Below, in pieces: positions 8,834-17,711 of a stretch of DNA of 64,000 bases. The position numbers were made by a program, and so were the translations under genes. The stretch's first letter is position 1, and each line of letters starts with the position of its first letter. The notes under the pieces were generated by a model, which saw only the letters and a list, made by a program, of their open reading frames with translations, searched no databases and had not been told where the DNA came from. Source of the stretch: Halobacillus_A sp043497005 (GTDB lineage Bacteria > Bacillota > Bacilli > Bacillales > Halobacillaceae); contig NZ_JBIEKE010000002.1 of assembly GCF_043497005.1 (NCBI RefSeq), positions 248,001 through 312,000 of the forward strand, in the 5' to 3' direction.

Positions 8834-8855
8834 GTATGAGTGGTGACACTCATAC
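8834..8855 (+). promoter_or_regulatory. Hairpin in the rpsU leader
   Basis: A perfect nine-base stem (GTATGAGTG at 8834-8842, CACTCATAC at 8847-8855) with a four-base GTGA loop sits at the predicted 5-prime end of the rpsU message. It has no T run directly after it and so is not a terminator. It may stabilise the mRNA or be a binding site; function unknown. Confidence 0.6.
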
Positions 8856-8898
8856 AAGCAGAGAAACAGTTTTTTTGCTTCGGAGGGAGGGAAATAGC

Positions 8899-9072
8899 AT
8901 GTCAAAAACAACTCGCGTTCGTAAAAACGAGTCACTTGAAGATGCTCTTCGTCGCTTCAAGCGCGATGTATCAAAAAGCGGTGCATTAGCTGAATATCGT
9001 AAGCGTGAATACTACGATAAGCCTAGCGTACGCCGTAAGAAAAAGTCTGAGGCCGCTAGAAAGCGCAAGTGA
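8899..9072 (+). CDS. rpsU: 30S ribosomal protein S21
   Basis: A 57-residue, strongly basic protein of the small ribosomal subunit, with the typical N-terminus MSKTTRVRKNE and a Lys/Arg-rich tail. The ATG at 8899 follows GGAGGGAGG; an upstream in-frame extension has no ribosome site and runs through the promoter, so I rejected it. rpsU precedes yqeY, as in most Bacillaceae. Confidence 0.98.
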   Translation: MSKTTRVRKNESLEDALRRFKRDVSKSGALAEYRKREYYDKPSVRRKKKSEAARKRK

Positions 9073-9092
9073 TCTAAAGAGGGTGTAAATAG

Positions 9093-9539
9093 ATGTCTAT
9101 TACTGAACGTCTAAACCAAGATATGAAAACAGCGATGAAGGCTAGAGACAAAAAGACTCTGTCAGTCATTCGCATGGTGAAAGCTTCTATGCAAAATGAA
9201 GCGATTAAACTAGGTAAAAATGAACTTTCTGAAGAAGAAGAACTTACAGTTTTATCTCGCGAGGTAAAACAGCGTAAAGATTCCCTCCATGAGTTTAAAG
9301 AAGCTGGACGCGAAGATCTTGTAGAAGAGCTTTATCAAGAAATTGATATTTTACAAGTATACATGCCTCAACAGCTATCTGACCAAGAACTTGATCAGAT
9401 TGTTCAGGAAACCATTCAAGAAGTAGGAGCCTCATCTAAAGCAGATATGGGCAGAGTGATGAGTGCCGTGATGCCTAAAGTTAAGGGTAAAGCGGATGGT
9501 TCCAAAGTGAATCAACTCGTACTTAAGCAATTATCTTAA
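9093..9539 (+). CDS. yqeY: YqeY / GatB-tail domain protein
   Basis: A 148-residue protein of the YqeY family, related to the C-terminal tRNA-binding tail of the GatB subunit of Asp/Glu-tRNA amidotransferase. Mostly helical; the conserved DILQVYMPQQLSD segment lies near residues 88-100 and a GRVMSAVMPKVKGKADG segment near the C-terminus. The exact role is unknown; tRNA binding is inferred from the GatB similarity. Co-transcribed with rpsU (20-base gap) and ended by a strong terminator. Confidence 0.93.
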   Translation: MSITERLNQDMKTAMKARDKKTLSVIRMVKASMQNEAIKLGKNELSEEEELTVLSREVKQRKDSLHEFKEAGREDLVEELYQEIDILQVYMPQQLSDQELDQIVQETIQEVGASSKADMGRVMSAVMPKVKGKADGSKVNQLVLKQLS

Positions 9540-9546
9540 TTGTAGG

Positions 9547-9578
9547 AAAGTCTCCCTTAGGGTAAGGGAGACTTTTTT
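9547..9578 (+). terminator. Intrinsic terminator after yqeY
   Basis: A 13-base perfect stem (9547-9559 with 9563-9575) with a three-base loop and T run closes the rpsU-yqeY unit. Confidence 0.92.
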
Positions 9579-9586
9579 AATTTTTA

Positions 9587-9613
9587 TGAAACTTATTTTA
9601 TAATAAATACGTA
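9587..9613 (+). promoter_or_regulatory. Sigma-W-type ECF promoter of nfeD-floA-yqfB
   Basis: TGAAAC at 9587-9592 and CGTA at 9610-9613 (CGTATA) with a 17-base spacer match the sigma-W consensus. The B. subtilis orthologous operon yqeZ-yqfA-yqfB is a known sigma-W target, which supports the call. Confidence 0.8.
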
Positions 9614-9657
9614 TAGATACTATTCAACGGATAAGATAGAATGAGGGGGTGATGGAA

Positions 9658-11004
9658 ATGCTCAGACCGATTCAGCTTATTACGTGTTGCGCAAGCGCTT
9701 TACTTGCCTTGTTTCTATGTTTTGTTCAAATTTCTTCAACCGTTCAAGCGGATGGTGAGGGAGATCAGGTGTACGTGATCCCCGTTGAAAGTACAGTTGA
9801 GCGAGGAATGACAGCTTTTCTAGAGCGAACAACTAGTGAAGCAGTTGAAAACGGTGCAGATCATATCATATTTGAGATCGATACACCCGGTGGAAGAGTA
9901 GATGCTGCTGGTGCAATCGGTGAGCTGTTACAAGATTTAGAGGTTCCAAATACAGCGTACATTACAAGCCAGGCATATTCTGCGGGATCATATATCGCTT
10001 TAAATGCAGATCAAATCTATATGAAGCAGCAAGCAACTATAGGCGCGTCAGGTGTTATTAACTCTGATGGTACAGCTGCTGATAAGAAAGCCCAATCTGC
10101 TTGGATTTCTTCTATGGTAGCTGCTGCAGAATCAAATGATAGAGATCCGTTATATGCTAGAGCTATGGCTGACAGTTCTGTGGACTTACCAGATTATGGA
10201 GCTCCAGAGGGGGAATTTTTAACGCTTGGTCCAAATCAAGCAGAGGAAGTCGGCTACGCAGAGGGTATTGTTCAGGATCGTGTCGAATTACTTAGTGAGT
10301 TGGGACTATCAGAAGCAAAAGTAGTGGAGAATAACCCAACACCTGCTGAGAATTTTGCTCGATTTCTTACGGATCCAGTCGTTATCCCTATTCTACTATC
10401 TGTAGCCAGTATCGGCTTAGTCGTTGAATTATATTCGCCTGGCTTTGGTATACCGGGAACAATGGGCGCTATATCTTTAGTACTGTTTTTTTATGGTCAC
10501 ATTGTTGCTGGACTCGCAGGATATGAAGCAATTATTTTGCTTATACTAGGCATAGGATTAATAATTGCGGAGTTTTTTGTATCCAGCGGGATTCTTGGAA
10601 TAGTTGGTGTTGTAGCTATTGTTACTTCTTTAATGCTTTCATCGGCTGATATGGGACAAATGGCAATGAGCATAGGGATTGCGTTAATTTTTACTATTGC
10701 AGTTTCCATCATTTTATTTAAAACAATTGGCTTAGAAAGAGGATTTTTCAAACGTGTGATATTAAGCGATGCTACTTCCACTGAAAAAGGGTATGTATCT
10801 TCTGTCACACGTCTTGAGTTGATTGGTTTACAAGGAGAAACAATTACTCCACTTCGCCCAGCAGGCACTGCAGTATTTGATAATGAAAGGTTAGATGTAG
10901 TTTCTGAAGGAAGTTTTATAGGAGCTAACCAGCCCATCGTTATTGTGAAGACAGAAGGATCAAGAATTGTAGTAAGAGCACAAAACAAACTAGAGGAGGA
11001 ATAA
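9658..11004 (+). CDS. NfeD1-type membrane-bound serine protease (YqeZ)
   Basis: A 448-residue long-form NfeD protein. A signal peptide or anchor (residues 1-30) is followed by a ClpP-like protease domain with the serine in QAYSAGSY and a lysine-containing ADKK region, then several membrane helices (about residues 240-360) and a C-terminal OB-fold NfeD domain (about 375-445). NfeD proteins work with the adjacent flotillin-like protein in membrane organisation and stress resistance. I chose the ATG at 9658 because GAGGGGGTGAT is at correct spacing; GTG 9649 and ATG 9652 are too close to it. First gene of a sigma-W-type operon. Confidence 0.92.
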   Translation: MLRPIQLITCCASALLALFLCFVQISSTVQADGEGDQVYVIPVESTVERGMTAFLERTTSEAVENGADHIIFEIDTPGGRVDAAGAIGELLQDLEVPNTAYITSQAYSAGSYIALNADQIYMKQQATIGASGVINSDGTAADKKAQSAWISSMVAAAESNDRDPLYARAMADSSVDLPDYGAPEGEFLTLGPNQAEEVGYAEGIVQDRVELLSELGLSEAKVVENNPTPAENFARFLTDPVVIPILLSVASIGLVVELYSPGFGIPGTMGAISLVLFFYGHIVAGLAGYEAIILLILGIGLIIAEFFVSSGILGIVGVVAIVTSLMLSSADMGQMAMSIGIALIFTIAVSIILFKTIGLERGFFKRVILSDATSTEKGYVSSVTRLELIGLQGETITPLRPAGTAVFDNERLDVVSEGSFIGANQPIVIVKTEGSRIVVRAQNKLEEE

Positions 11005-11007
11005 GAG

Positions 11008-11997
11008 ATGACGATTCAAGAATTGATGCCCATTATCATCGTGGGGATTATTATTATCGTATTAGCGGTATTATTCACGTTTATACCAGTCATGCTATGG
11101 ATTAGCGCATTAGCGGCAGGAGTTAAAATCAGTATCTTCACACTGATTGGAATGAGGTTAAGAAGGGTCATCCCTTCCAGAGTAATTAACCCTCTGATTA
11201 AAGCTCATAAAGCAGGTGTAAATGTAGACACGAACCAATTAGAGAGCCACTATTTAGCTGGTGGTAACGTAGACCGTGTAGTGAATGCTCTAATTGCCGC
11301 TCAGCGTGCCAATATAGAGTTAAGCTTTGAACGTGCTGCTGCTATTGATTTAGCAGGACGTGACGTTTTAGAAGCTGTGCAAATGAGTGTAAACCCTAAA
11401 GTGATTGAAACGCCTTTTATTGCCGGTGTAGCGATGGACGGTATCGAAGTGAAAGCAAAAGCCCGTATTACTGTTCGTGCTAACATTGATCGATTAGTCG
11501 GTGGTGCTGGAGAAGATACGGTTATTGCTCGTGTAGGTGAGGGTATTGTATCAACCATTGGTTCTAGTACGAATCATAATAAGGTACTTGAAAACCCTGA
11601 TATGATTTCTCAAAATGTATTAGGTAAAGGTTTAGATGCAGGAACAGCTTTTGAGATATTATCCATTGATATTGCTGATATTGATATCGGTAAAAACATT
11701 GGAGCCATCTTGCAGACTGACCAAGCCGAAGCAGATAAAAACATTGCACAAGCGAAAGCAGAAGAACGTCGTGCGATGGCGATTGCTCAAGAGCAGGAGA
11801 TGCGTGCACGAGTACAAGAAATGCAGGCTAAAGTTGTGGAAGCTGAAGCTGAAGTACCACAAGCACTTGCGGAAGCCCTTCGTTCTGGTAAAATGGGTGT
11901 TATGGACTACATGAATTATCAAAACATTAATGCAGATACAGACATGAGAAAGACATTAGGTGACCTATCAGAAGATAAGGAGAATGACGATCAATAA
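11008..11997 (+). CDS. floA: Flotillin-like protein FloA (YqfA)
   Basis: A 329-residue membrane scaffold. One hydrophobic segment (residues 8-45) anchors it. A SPFH-like region is followed by a long coiled-coil rich in Ala, Glu and Gln (about 225-300, QAEADKNIAQAKAEERRA). FloA forms functional membrane microdomains that influence signalling, secretion and wall synthesis. It starts four bases after nfeD behind GAGGAGG, so the two are tightly coupled, as in B. subtilis. Confidence 0.96.
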   Translation: MTIQELMPIIIVGIIIIVLAVLFTFIPVMLWISALAAGVKISIFTLIGMRLRRVIPSRVINPLIKAHKAGVNVDTNQLESHYLAGGNVDRVVNALIAAQRANIELSFERAAAIDLAGRDVLEAVQMSVNPKVIETPFIAGVAMDGIEVKAKARITVRANIDRLVGGAGEDTVIARVGEGIVSTIGSSTNHNKVLENPDMISQNVLGKGLDAGTAFEILSIDIADIDIGKNIGAILQTDQAEADKNIAQAKAEERRAMAIAQEQEMRARVQEMQAKVVEAEAEVPQALAEALRSGKMGVMDYMNYQNINADTDMRKTLGDLSEDKENDDQ

Positions 11998-12026
11998 TTT
12001 TCCTCATGAAATAAAGGAGAATTGCT

Positions 12027-12551
12027 ATGAATGAACTATTTGAATTAATCTTTAGCAATTTCTTAATTGTGGCGGCAATTATTGGAGGATTAATAAGCTG
12101 GTTCTCAGGTATGAACAAGGAAGATTCTGAGAAACAGGGTGGTGCTCCTAAACAACCTAAGCCTACTCGAACTCCTTCTGGTCCGATGCAGCAGAAACCA
12201 GTAAGAGGGAGTATGGATAAGGCGCAGGACTTGCAGCGCCAGTCAAGAGAAGTTGCTCAAGATACCAAGGGACGTATAGAGGATTATTATGAGCAGAAAC
12301 AAAAGCGCCTTGATGAGATGTCAGACTATCAAGGGGAACGAACGCAAGAATCATTTACGTTTGATGAAAAAGATCTAAATAAAAATAAAATGGAAGTATT
12401 TGTTCAAGAAGAACCAAATACGAAAAAAACATCTTTAAAATATTCGACAAAGTTTAATCGTAACCGCCTGGCTGAAGGAATTGTTATGTCAGAAATTTTA
12501 GGGCAGCCTCGAGCCTACAAGCCGCATAGCTCTCATCCGAGAAAAAGATAA
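12027..12551 (+). CDS. yqfB: YqfB-like single-pass membrane protein
   Basis: A 174-residue protein with one N-terminal membrane helix (about residues 5-25) and a long hydrophilic, probably disordered cytoplasmic region rich in Lys, Gln and Pro. It is the third gene of the nfeD-floA operon, as yqfB is in B. subtilis, and ends at a strong terminator. No known domain is visible; an accessory role in microdomains is inferred only from position. Identification rests on synteny. Confidence 0.7.
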   Translation: MNELFELIFSNFLIVAAIIGGLISWFSGMNKEDSEKQGGAPKQPKPTRTPSGPMQQKPVRGSMDKAQDLQRQSREVAQDTKGRIEDYYEQKQKRLDEMSDYQGERTQESFTFDEKDLNKNKMEVFVQEEPNTKKTSLKYSTKFNRNRLAEGIVMSEILGQPRAYKPHSSHPRKR

Positions 12552-12553
12552 AG

Positions 12554-12591
12554 AAACGCACGAATTGTTGTGATACAATTCGTGCGTTTTT
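12554..12591 (+). terminator. Intrinsic terminator after yqfB
   Basis: A perfect 15-base stem (12554-12568 with 12575-12589) with a six-base loop and T run. Confidence 0.95.
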
Positions 12592-12618
12592 CGTATGTAT
12601 AAGTGAGGGGGGAGCGGC

Positions 12619-12918
12619 ATGTCAAAATGGCAAAATCATTTACGTAATTGGGTGAGTCAGTATTTTGACCTGCCAGCTGATGTAATGCTAGACCTTCCAC
12701 GGATTACGACGATTGGATCTCTACACGCCTACGTAGAAAATTGCACAGGTCTGCTCCATTTCTCTGATCAAGAAATAAGGATTCAATACCGCAGGGGCGA
12801 GTTGTCTATTAAAGGAAAAGATTTACGAATTAAAATGATGTTAAAGGAAGAGTTATTGCTGGAAGGTGAACTGCAGTCAATTGATTTTAAAGAGCTGAAG
12901 GAGGGAGGGGTGAAATGA
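12619..12918 (+). CDS. yqfC: Sporulation protein YqfC
   Basis: A 99-residue protein of the YqfC/YabP family, with the conserved LDLPRITTIG near residues 23-32 and an IKGKDLRIKMM segment. In B. subtilis it is made in the mother cell under sigma-E; its molecular role is poorly known. It overlaps yqfD by four bases (ATGA), so the two are translationally coupled. Behind GAGGGGGGAG. Confidence 0.92.
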   Translation: MSKWQNHLRNWVSQYFDLPADVMLDLPRITTIGSLHAYVENCTGLLHFSDQEIRIQYRRGELSIKGKDLRIKMMLKEELLLEGELQSIDFKELKEGGVK

Positions 12919-14099
12919 AGAAAGGGCAACTTACAGTTTTACAAGGGAAGTTAATCATTACTGCTGAAGGACAAGTCTTAGAAGCCTTTATGCACGCTTG
13001 TGTTAACCAAGGTTGTACCTTATCTAATATCAAATACTTAAGCGATAATAAAGTTCAAATGACAATATTATGGCAGGATTGGCCAAAGATAAGAAAACTA
13101 AGGAAACATTATCGATGCAAAATAAAGATTAATTCTAAAAAAGGAGCTCCTTTTTTTTATAAGCGTCTAATTAGCAGGAAAGCTTTCGTTTCAGCTTTAA
13201 TTATTGGATTCATGGCCGCTTTTTTATTGGCAAATACTTTATGGTCTATAAAGGTCACAGGGCTTGATCCAGAGTTAGAAGCTGAAGTGGAGTCTAAATT
13301 AAAAACGTATGGAATACAACCAGGATCCACAACATTTTCAATGAAACAGCCCCGCGAAGTCCAGCGTTTACTGTTGGAGGATATTCCAGAATTATTATGG
13401 GTTGGAGTGAAGAAACAAGGGACAAGTTATCAGTTATATGGCGTAAAGCAGACAAACTATGATGAAGCTGAAGAACCTCGACCTTCCAACATTGTGGCTT
13501 CGAAAAAAGGGATAATAACTAAGATGTTTATTTCTAAAGGACGACCATTAGTCGAAGTGAATGATGTAGTTAAAAAGGGAACTTTACTAGCCACGGGTGA
13601 GTTAAAAGAAGACAGTGGAAAGTATATTGAATCCGAGGGAGAAGTCATTGCGGAAACTTGGTACCGAGTCGAAATAGAAAGCCCCCAAAAACAGAAGCAG
13701 GGTTTAACAGATGGAGGTTCTTCCCAGTCATATTCATTAGTAATTAATGAAGTTTCAATTCCGATATGGGGTTTTTGGAGAAAGAATGAAAATAATGTAA
13801 GAAAGGAAAGCTATGACCATAGATTTAAGATTTTAGGATGGGAGGTTCCAGTTCAATTAAATCAAACAACTACCTTTACAAATGAAAACAAACTTCACAC
13901 GTTATCTGAAGACGATTCGATAAAAGAAACCTTGAGAACAGCAAAGCATTCTCTTCTGATGCAGCTTGAGGAAAACGCCGAAATTACAGAGGAAAAAATT
14001 TTGCACGAGAGTGAGGACCGTGGTAAAGTAAAATTAATCCTATTAGTGAAAGTGGAAGAAAATATAGCAGAAACCAAGTATGTTTCCCAAGGAGATTGA
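12915..14099 (+). CDS. yqfD: Sporulation protein YqfD
   Basis: A 394-residue stage IV sporulation-type protein. A cytoplasmic N-terminal domain (residues 1-90) is followed by one membrane helix (about 93-112) and a large extracytoplasmic domain. It belongs to the YqfD family, transcribed by sigma-E in B. subtilis. It shares a four-base overlap with yqfC and lies two bases before phoH, so sporulation and vegetative genes appear to share a transcript. Confidence 0.92.
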   Translation: MKKGQLTVLQGKLIITAEGQVLEAFMHACVNQGCTLSNIKYLSDNKVQMTILWQDWPKIRKLRKHYRCKIKINSKKGAPFFYKRLISRKAFVSALIIGFMAAFLLANTLWSIKVTGLDPELEAEVESKLKTYGIQPGSTTFSMKQPREVQRLLLEDIPELLWVGVKKQGTSYQLYGVKQTNYDEAEEPRPSNIVASKKGIITKMFISKGRPLVEVNDVVKKGTLLATGELKEDSGKYIESEGEVIAETWYRVEIESPQKQKQGLTDGGSSQSYSLVINEVSIPIWGFWRKNENNVRKESYDHRFKILGWEVPVQLNQTTTFTNENKLHTLSEDDSIKETLRTAKHSLLMQLEENAEITEEKILHESEDRGKVKLILLVKVEENIAETKYVSQGD

Positions 14100-14101
14100 G
14101 T

Positions 14102-15058
14102 ATGCAAGGAGAACTGAAAACAATAGATCTACAATTAAATAATCCAACTGAAGCTTTATCTTTATTTGGCACAGAAGACCGCCATTTAAAACGTATTGAA
14201 GAACAGTTGAAAGTGACGATTATTTCTAGAGGCGAACAAGTGAACGTTTCCGGTGAAGCTGAGCATGTGAAGCTTGTGGAAGAAATCCTTTTAGCTGTAC
14301 TAGCATTAATAAGAAAAGGTTTATCTATTACTGAGCGAGATGTTGTATATGCTGTTGAGTTAGCTAAAAAAGGGAAAATTAATCAATTTGAAGCTCTCTT
14401 TGAAGACGAAATCACTAAAAATGCCAAAGGTAAATCGGTACGAGTAAAAACACTTGGTCAACGCAGCTATGTTGCGGCTATAAAAAATAATGATCTTGTG
14501 TTTGGTATTGGTCCTGCAGGAACTGGTAAGACGTATTTGGCTGTTGTAATGGCAGTTAATGCATTAAAAAATGGTGAAGTTAAACGAATAATTTTAACAC
14601 GTCCTGCTGTAGAGGCCGGAGAAAGCCTCGGATTCCTGCCAGGCGATTTAAAAGAAAAAGTAGATCCTTATCTGCGCCCACTTTATGACTCTCTACACGA
14701 TGTATTTGGTGCAGAACATACCGCACGTCTTATTGACCGAGGGACAATTGAGATTGCCCCCCTTGCGTATATGAGAGGGCGTACGTTAGACGACGCATTT
14801 GCTATTTTAGATGAAGCGCAGAATACCACACCTGAACAGATGAAAATGTTCCTAACGAGATTAGGTTTTGGATCAAAAATGATTATAACGGGTGATATTA
14901 CTCAAGTGGACCTGCCAAAAGGAGTGACGTCTGGACTTAAAGTGGCTGAAGAAAAACTTAGTCATGTGAAAGGATCAGCATTCATTCATCTAGACCAGAC
15001 TGATGTCGTCCGCCACCCCCTTGTTCAACGAGTTATTGACGCGTACGAAAAAAACTAA
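14102..15058 (+). CDS. phoH: PhoH-like ATPase
   Basis: A 318-residue PhoH family ATPase. An N-terminal KH-like RNA-binding part (residues 1-95) precedes an AAA-type core with Walker A GPAGTGKTYLAV near residue 140 and Walker B AILDEAQNT near 233. PhoH is linked to RNA metabolism and neighbours ybeY in most genomes, suggesting a joint role in rRNA processing (inference). The ATG at 14102 is eight bases after AAGGAG; a TTG at 14096 lies too close to it. Confidence 0.95.
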   Translation: MQGELKTIDLQLNNPTEALSLFGTEDRHLKRIEEQLKVTIISRGEQVNVSGEAEHVKLVEEILLAVLALIRKGLSITERDVVYAVELAKKGKINQFEALFEDEITKNAKGKSVRVKTLGQRSYVAAIKNNDLVFGIGPAGTGKTYLAVVMAVNALKNGEVKRIILTRPAVEAGESLGFLPGDLKEKVDPYLRPLYDSLHDVFGAEHTARLIDRGTIEIAPLAYMRGRTLDDAFAILDEAQNTTPEQMKMFLTRLGFGSKMIITGDITQVDLPKGVTSGLKVAEEKLSHVKGSAFIHLDQTDVVRHPLVQRVIDAYEKN

Positions 15059-15080
15059 GGCCCAGAGAAGGGCCTTTATT
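15057..15080 (+). terminator. Weak hairpin after phoH
   Basis: AAGGCCC (15057-15063) pairs with GGGCCTT (15070-15076), followed by TATTATT rather than a T run. It may only attenuate, since pgpH has no obvious promoter. Confidence 0.5.
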
Positions 15081-15121
15081 ATTACCGTTTTTTGGAATAA
15101 TATGTAAGGTGGGTGAGTGAG

Positions 15122-17239
15122 TTGCATAAGCATCTAAAACCTAATATAAATCGTTTTAAAAATAAAAGCGGGCCCGGGTTCAAGGTAATGTTCACCGCTT
15201 TTGTTATAGCGTTATTTTTCTTTTTACTTGCTTCAACGAATGTACATACAGAAACTTATAACCTGGAGAAATTTAGTGTAGCAAATGAGACCATCCACTC
15301 ACCCATTACAATTGAGAACGAAAAGAACACGGAGCAAAGAATAAGAGAGGCTACTCAAGCTGTTGAAGATCACTATCAAATCTCTCATACGATAACTGAA
15401 GAAAGGCTTGGGTACATAACAGAAGTTTTTGAGGCCGTAGAAAAAGTTAATTTGTCAGAAGCCCGTTCATCTGAGGAAAAGCTGGATCAATTAAATGCTT
15501 TGCTTTCAGATAATATAACCAATGATTTACCTACCGAAATATTTCTTCCATTTGTTCAAGCCTCTGAGGAAGAACTGCAACAAAGCGAAGAAGTTCTTCT
15601 AGGTTCTTTACAATCTTATTTTAATGAAGGGATCCGCACGACAGACTTAGAAGATAAGGAGCAGACGCTTCTGTTAAAAATACGGTATTCGTCTGTTCCT
15701 GATCGTTTAAAAGAACAAGTAACTGAACTTGGTAATTTTGCTTTAGTAGAGAATGCTTTTTTCGATGCAGAAGCTACTGATGAAGCTCGAAAAGAAGCAG
15801 TTTCTCAAGTTCAGCCTGATATGATCCAGGCGGGAGAAGTCATAGTGGCAGAGGGAGTGATTATTACAAGCGACATTTATGAGGAACTAGAAATAACAGG
15901 ATTATTAAATGAAGAAAGAAATGTGATGCCTTACTTAGGGTTGGCGATCTTTTCTTTACTTTTGGGTGCTGTTCTCTATTATCACTTTAGGAAGATGATA
16001 AGAGAAGAGTCATTAACCTTTCGGCACCTATTTGTAGTAGTTCTCATTTCGGTTATTCTTATGAGTCTGATGAAAGGCGTAAGCGTCCTTTCCTTATCAA
16101 ATGAATCGCTCTATTACGTTATGCCTGCGGCTATGGGCGCGCTTTTAATAAAACTACTTTGCAGCGAAAAATTTGCATTATTAATGAGCGTTGTTTTCGC
16201 TTTAATGGCTACGGTATTGTTTAATGGGGAAGTAGCTAGTACACTAAATGCTCATGCTGGTATCTATGTATTGCTTTCGCAATTTGCGGGAATATTTTTC
16301 TTATGGAATACAAGTGACCGTCAGTTCATTGCAAAAACAGGAATCGGCATAGCTGTAGTTAATTGTATGGCGTTAAGTTTTACAGTATTCCTTTCTTTTG
16401 AGAAGTATACATGGACTGATTGGATAACGTTTTCAGGTTATGGAATATTAAGTGCCCTGTTATCTGTGGTTTTAACGTTTGGTTTACTACCTTTGATTGA
16501 ATCCACATTTGATATTCTTTCTGACAATAAACTACTGGCATTATCGAATCCTAATCATAAGCTTCTGAGAAAAATTTTAACGGAAGCTCCCGGGACCTAT
16601 CACCATAGTGTCATGGTTGCGAATTTAAGTGAATCTGCTTGTGAAGCTATAGGAGCGAAAGGCTTACTTGCAAGAGTGGCTGCTTATTATCATGACCTGG
16701 GTAAGACGGTTAGACCCCACTATTTTATAGAAAACCAAATGGGCGTAAAAAATCCTCATGATTTTCTAAAACCCGAAGAAAGTGCTACGATAATAATCAA
16801 CCATCCATATGATGGTGCGAAGTTATTGAATAAAGAGAAGCTCCCTAAAGAAATTATTGATATTGCTAAACAACACCATGGAACGACATTGTTAAAGTAT
16901 TTTTATTATCAGGCTAAAGAAAAAGATCCGCATGTGAAAGAGAAAAAATACCGCTATCCTGGTCCAAAACCCCAATCTAAAGAAGCGGCTATCGTTTGCA
17001 TTTGCGATTCTGTTGAAGCAGCCGTCAGGTCCCTTGAAGATCCTACTCAGGAGAAGATTAAAAACATTGTTCACTCTATTATTGAAGACCGTATATTAGA
17101 CGGACAATTAGATGATTGCCATTTAACCTTTAACGAACTATCGAAGGTAGAAAATGCAATTTGTGAAACACTTCAAGGGATCTTCCATTCACGTATAAAA
17201 TACCCACATCAGGATGAAGCCGTAAAGGAGGCAAAGTAA
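15122..17239 (+). CDS. pgpH: Cyclic-di-AMP phosphodiesterase PgpH (YqfF)
   Basis: A membrane-anchored HD-domain protein of about 705 residues that hydrolyses c-di-AMP. One N-terminal helix (near residues 25-43) is followed by an extracellular 7TM-HD domain (to about 265), seven membrane helices (about 270-480) and the cytoplasmic HD domain, with YYHDLGKTVRPHYF as the metal-binding core. c-di-AMP controls K+ and osmolyte balance, relevant in a salt-tolerant host (inference). The TTG at 15122 sits nine bases after AAGGTGG; a GTG at 15113 would directly abut it, so the start is uncertain by three codons. Confidence 0.93.
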   Translation: MHKHLKPNINRFKNKSGPGFKVMFTAFVIALFFFLLASTNVHTETYNLEKFSVANETIHSPITIENEKNTEQRIREATQAVEDHYQISHTITEERLGYITEVFEAVEKVNLSEARSSEEKLDQLNALLSDNITNDLPTEIFLPFVQASEEELQQSEEVLLGSLQSYFNEGIRTTDLEDKEQTLLLKIRYSSVPDRLKEQVTELGNFALVENAFFDAEATDEARKEAVSQVQPDMIQAGEVIVAEGVIITSDIYEELEITGLLNEERNVMPYLGLAIFSLLLGAVLYYHFRKMIREESLTFRHLFVVVLISVILMSLMKGVSVLSLSNESLYYVMPAAMGALLIKLLCSEKFALLMSVVFALMATVLFNGEVASTLNAHAGIYVLLSQFAGIFFLWNTSDRQFIAKTGIGIAVVNCMALSFTVFLSFEKYTWTDWITFSGYGILSALLSVVLTFGLLPLIESTFDILSDNKLLALSNPNHKLLRKILTEAPGTYHHSVMVANLSESACEAIGAKGLLARVAAYYHDLGKTVRPHYFIENQMGVKNPHDFLKPEESATIIINHPYDGAKLLNKEKLPKEIIDIAKQHHGTTLLKYFYYQAKEKDPHVKEKKYRYPGPKPQSKEAAIVCICDSVEAAVRSLEDPTQEKIKNIVHSIIEDRILDGQLDDCHLTFNELSKVENAICETLQGIFHSRIKYPHQDEAVKEAK

Positions 17240-17240
17240 T

Positions 17241-17711
17241 ATGATTCATATTGATTTTCACGATGAAACGAATTCAGTTGATGAAGCATTTGTAGATTTA
17301 GTAGAGAGAGTTATTCAATTTGCCGGTGAGAAAGAGAATATAGCCGGTGAAAGTGAACTATCTATAACTTTTGTTGATAATAAAGAAATCCAAGAGTTAA
17401 ACCGTAATTATCGTCAAAAAGATAATCCAACTGACGTCATTTCCTTCGCTATGCAGGAATTAGGTGAAGGAGAAGTAGAAGTGCAGAATGAAGATTTACC
17501 AGTACTCTTAGGGGATATTGTCATTTCTGTAGATAAAGCAAAAGAACAAGCAGAAGACTATAAGCATTCTTTAGAAAGAGAGTTTGCTTTTCTCGCACTG
17601 CATGGTTTCTTACATTTATTGGGATATGATCACATGAATGAAGAAGATGAAAAGAAAATGTTTGTAAGACAAGAGGATATCTTAGATGAATTCGGATTAC
17701 AAAGGTCATAA
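17241..17711 (+). CDS. ybeY: rRNA maturation endonuclease YbeY
   Basis: A 156-residue zinc-dependent endoribonuclease of the UPF0054 family. The signature HGFLHLLGYDH near residues 117-127 supplies the three metal-binding histidines. It takes part in 16S rRNA 3-prime maturation and ribosome quality control. Starts one base after pgpH behind AAGGAGG and overlaps dgkA by 26 bases. Confidence 0.96.
   Translation: MIHIDFHDETNSVDEAFVDLVERVIQFAGEKENIAGESELSITFVDNKEIQELNRNYRQKDNPTDVISFAMQELGEGEVEVQNEDLPVLLGDIVISVDKAKEQAEDYKHSLEREFAFLALHGFLHLLGYDHMNEEDEKKMFVRQEDILDEFGLQRS

Noticed and set aside
8797..8898. N-terminal extension of rpsU to 91 residues
   Set aside because: The extension covers the promoter and leader hairpin; the true ATG has a strong ribosome site at 8881-8890.
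10497..10988. 163-codon minus-strand frame within nfeD
   Set aside because: Antisense to membrane helices of nfeD, where codon bias yields long open frames; no start signals.
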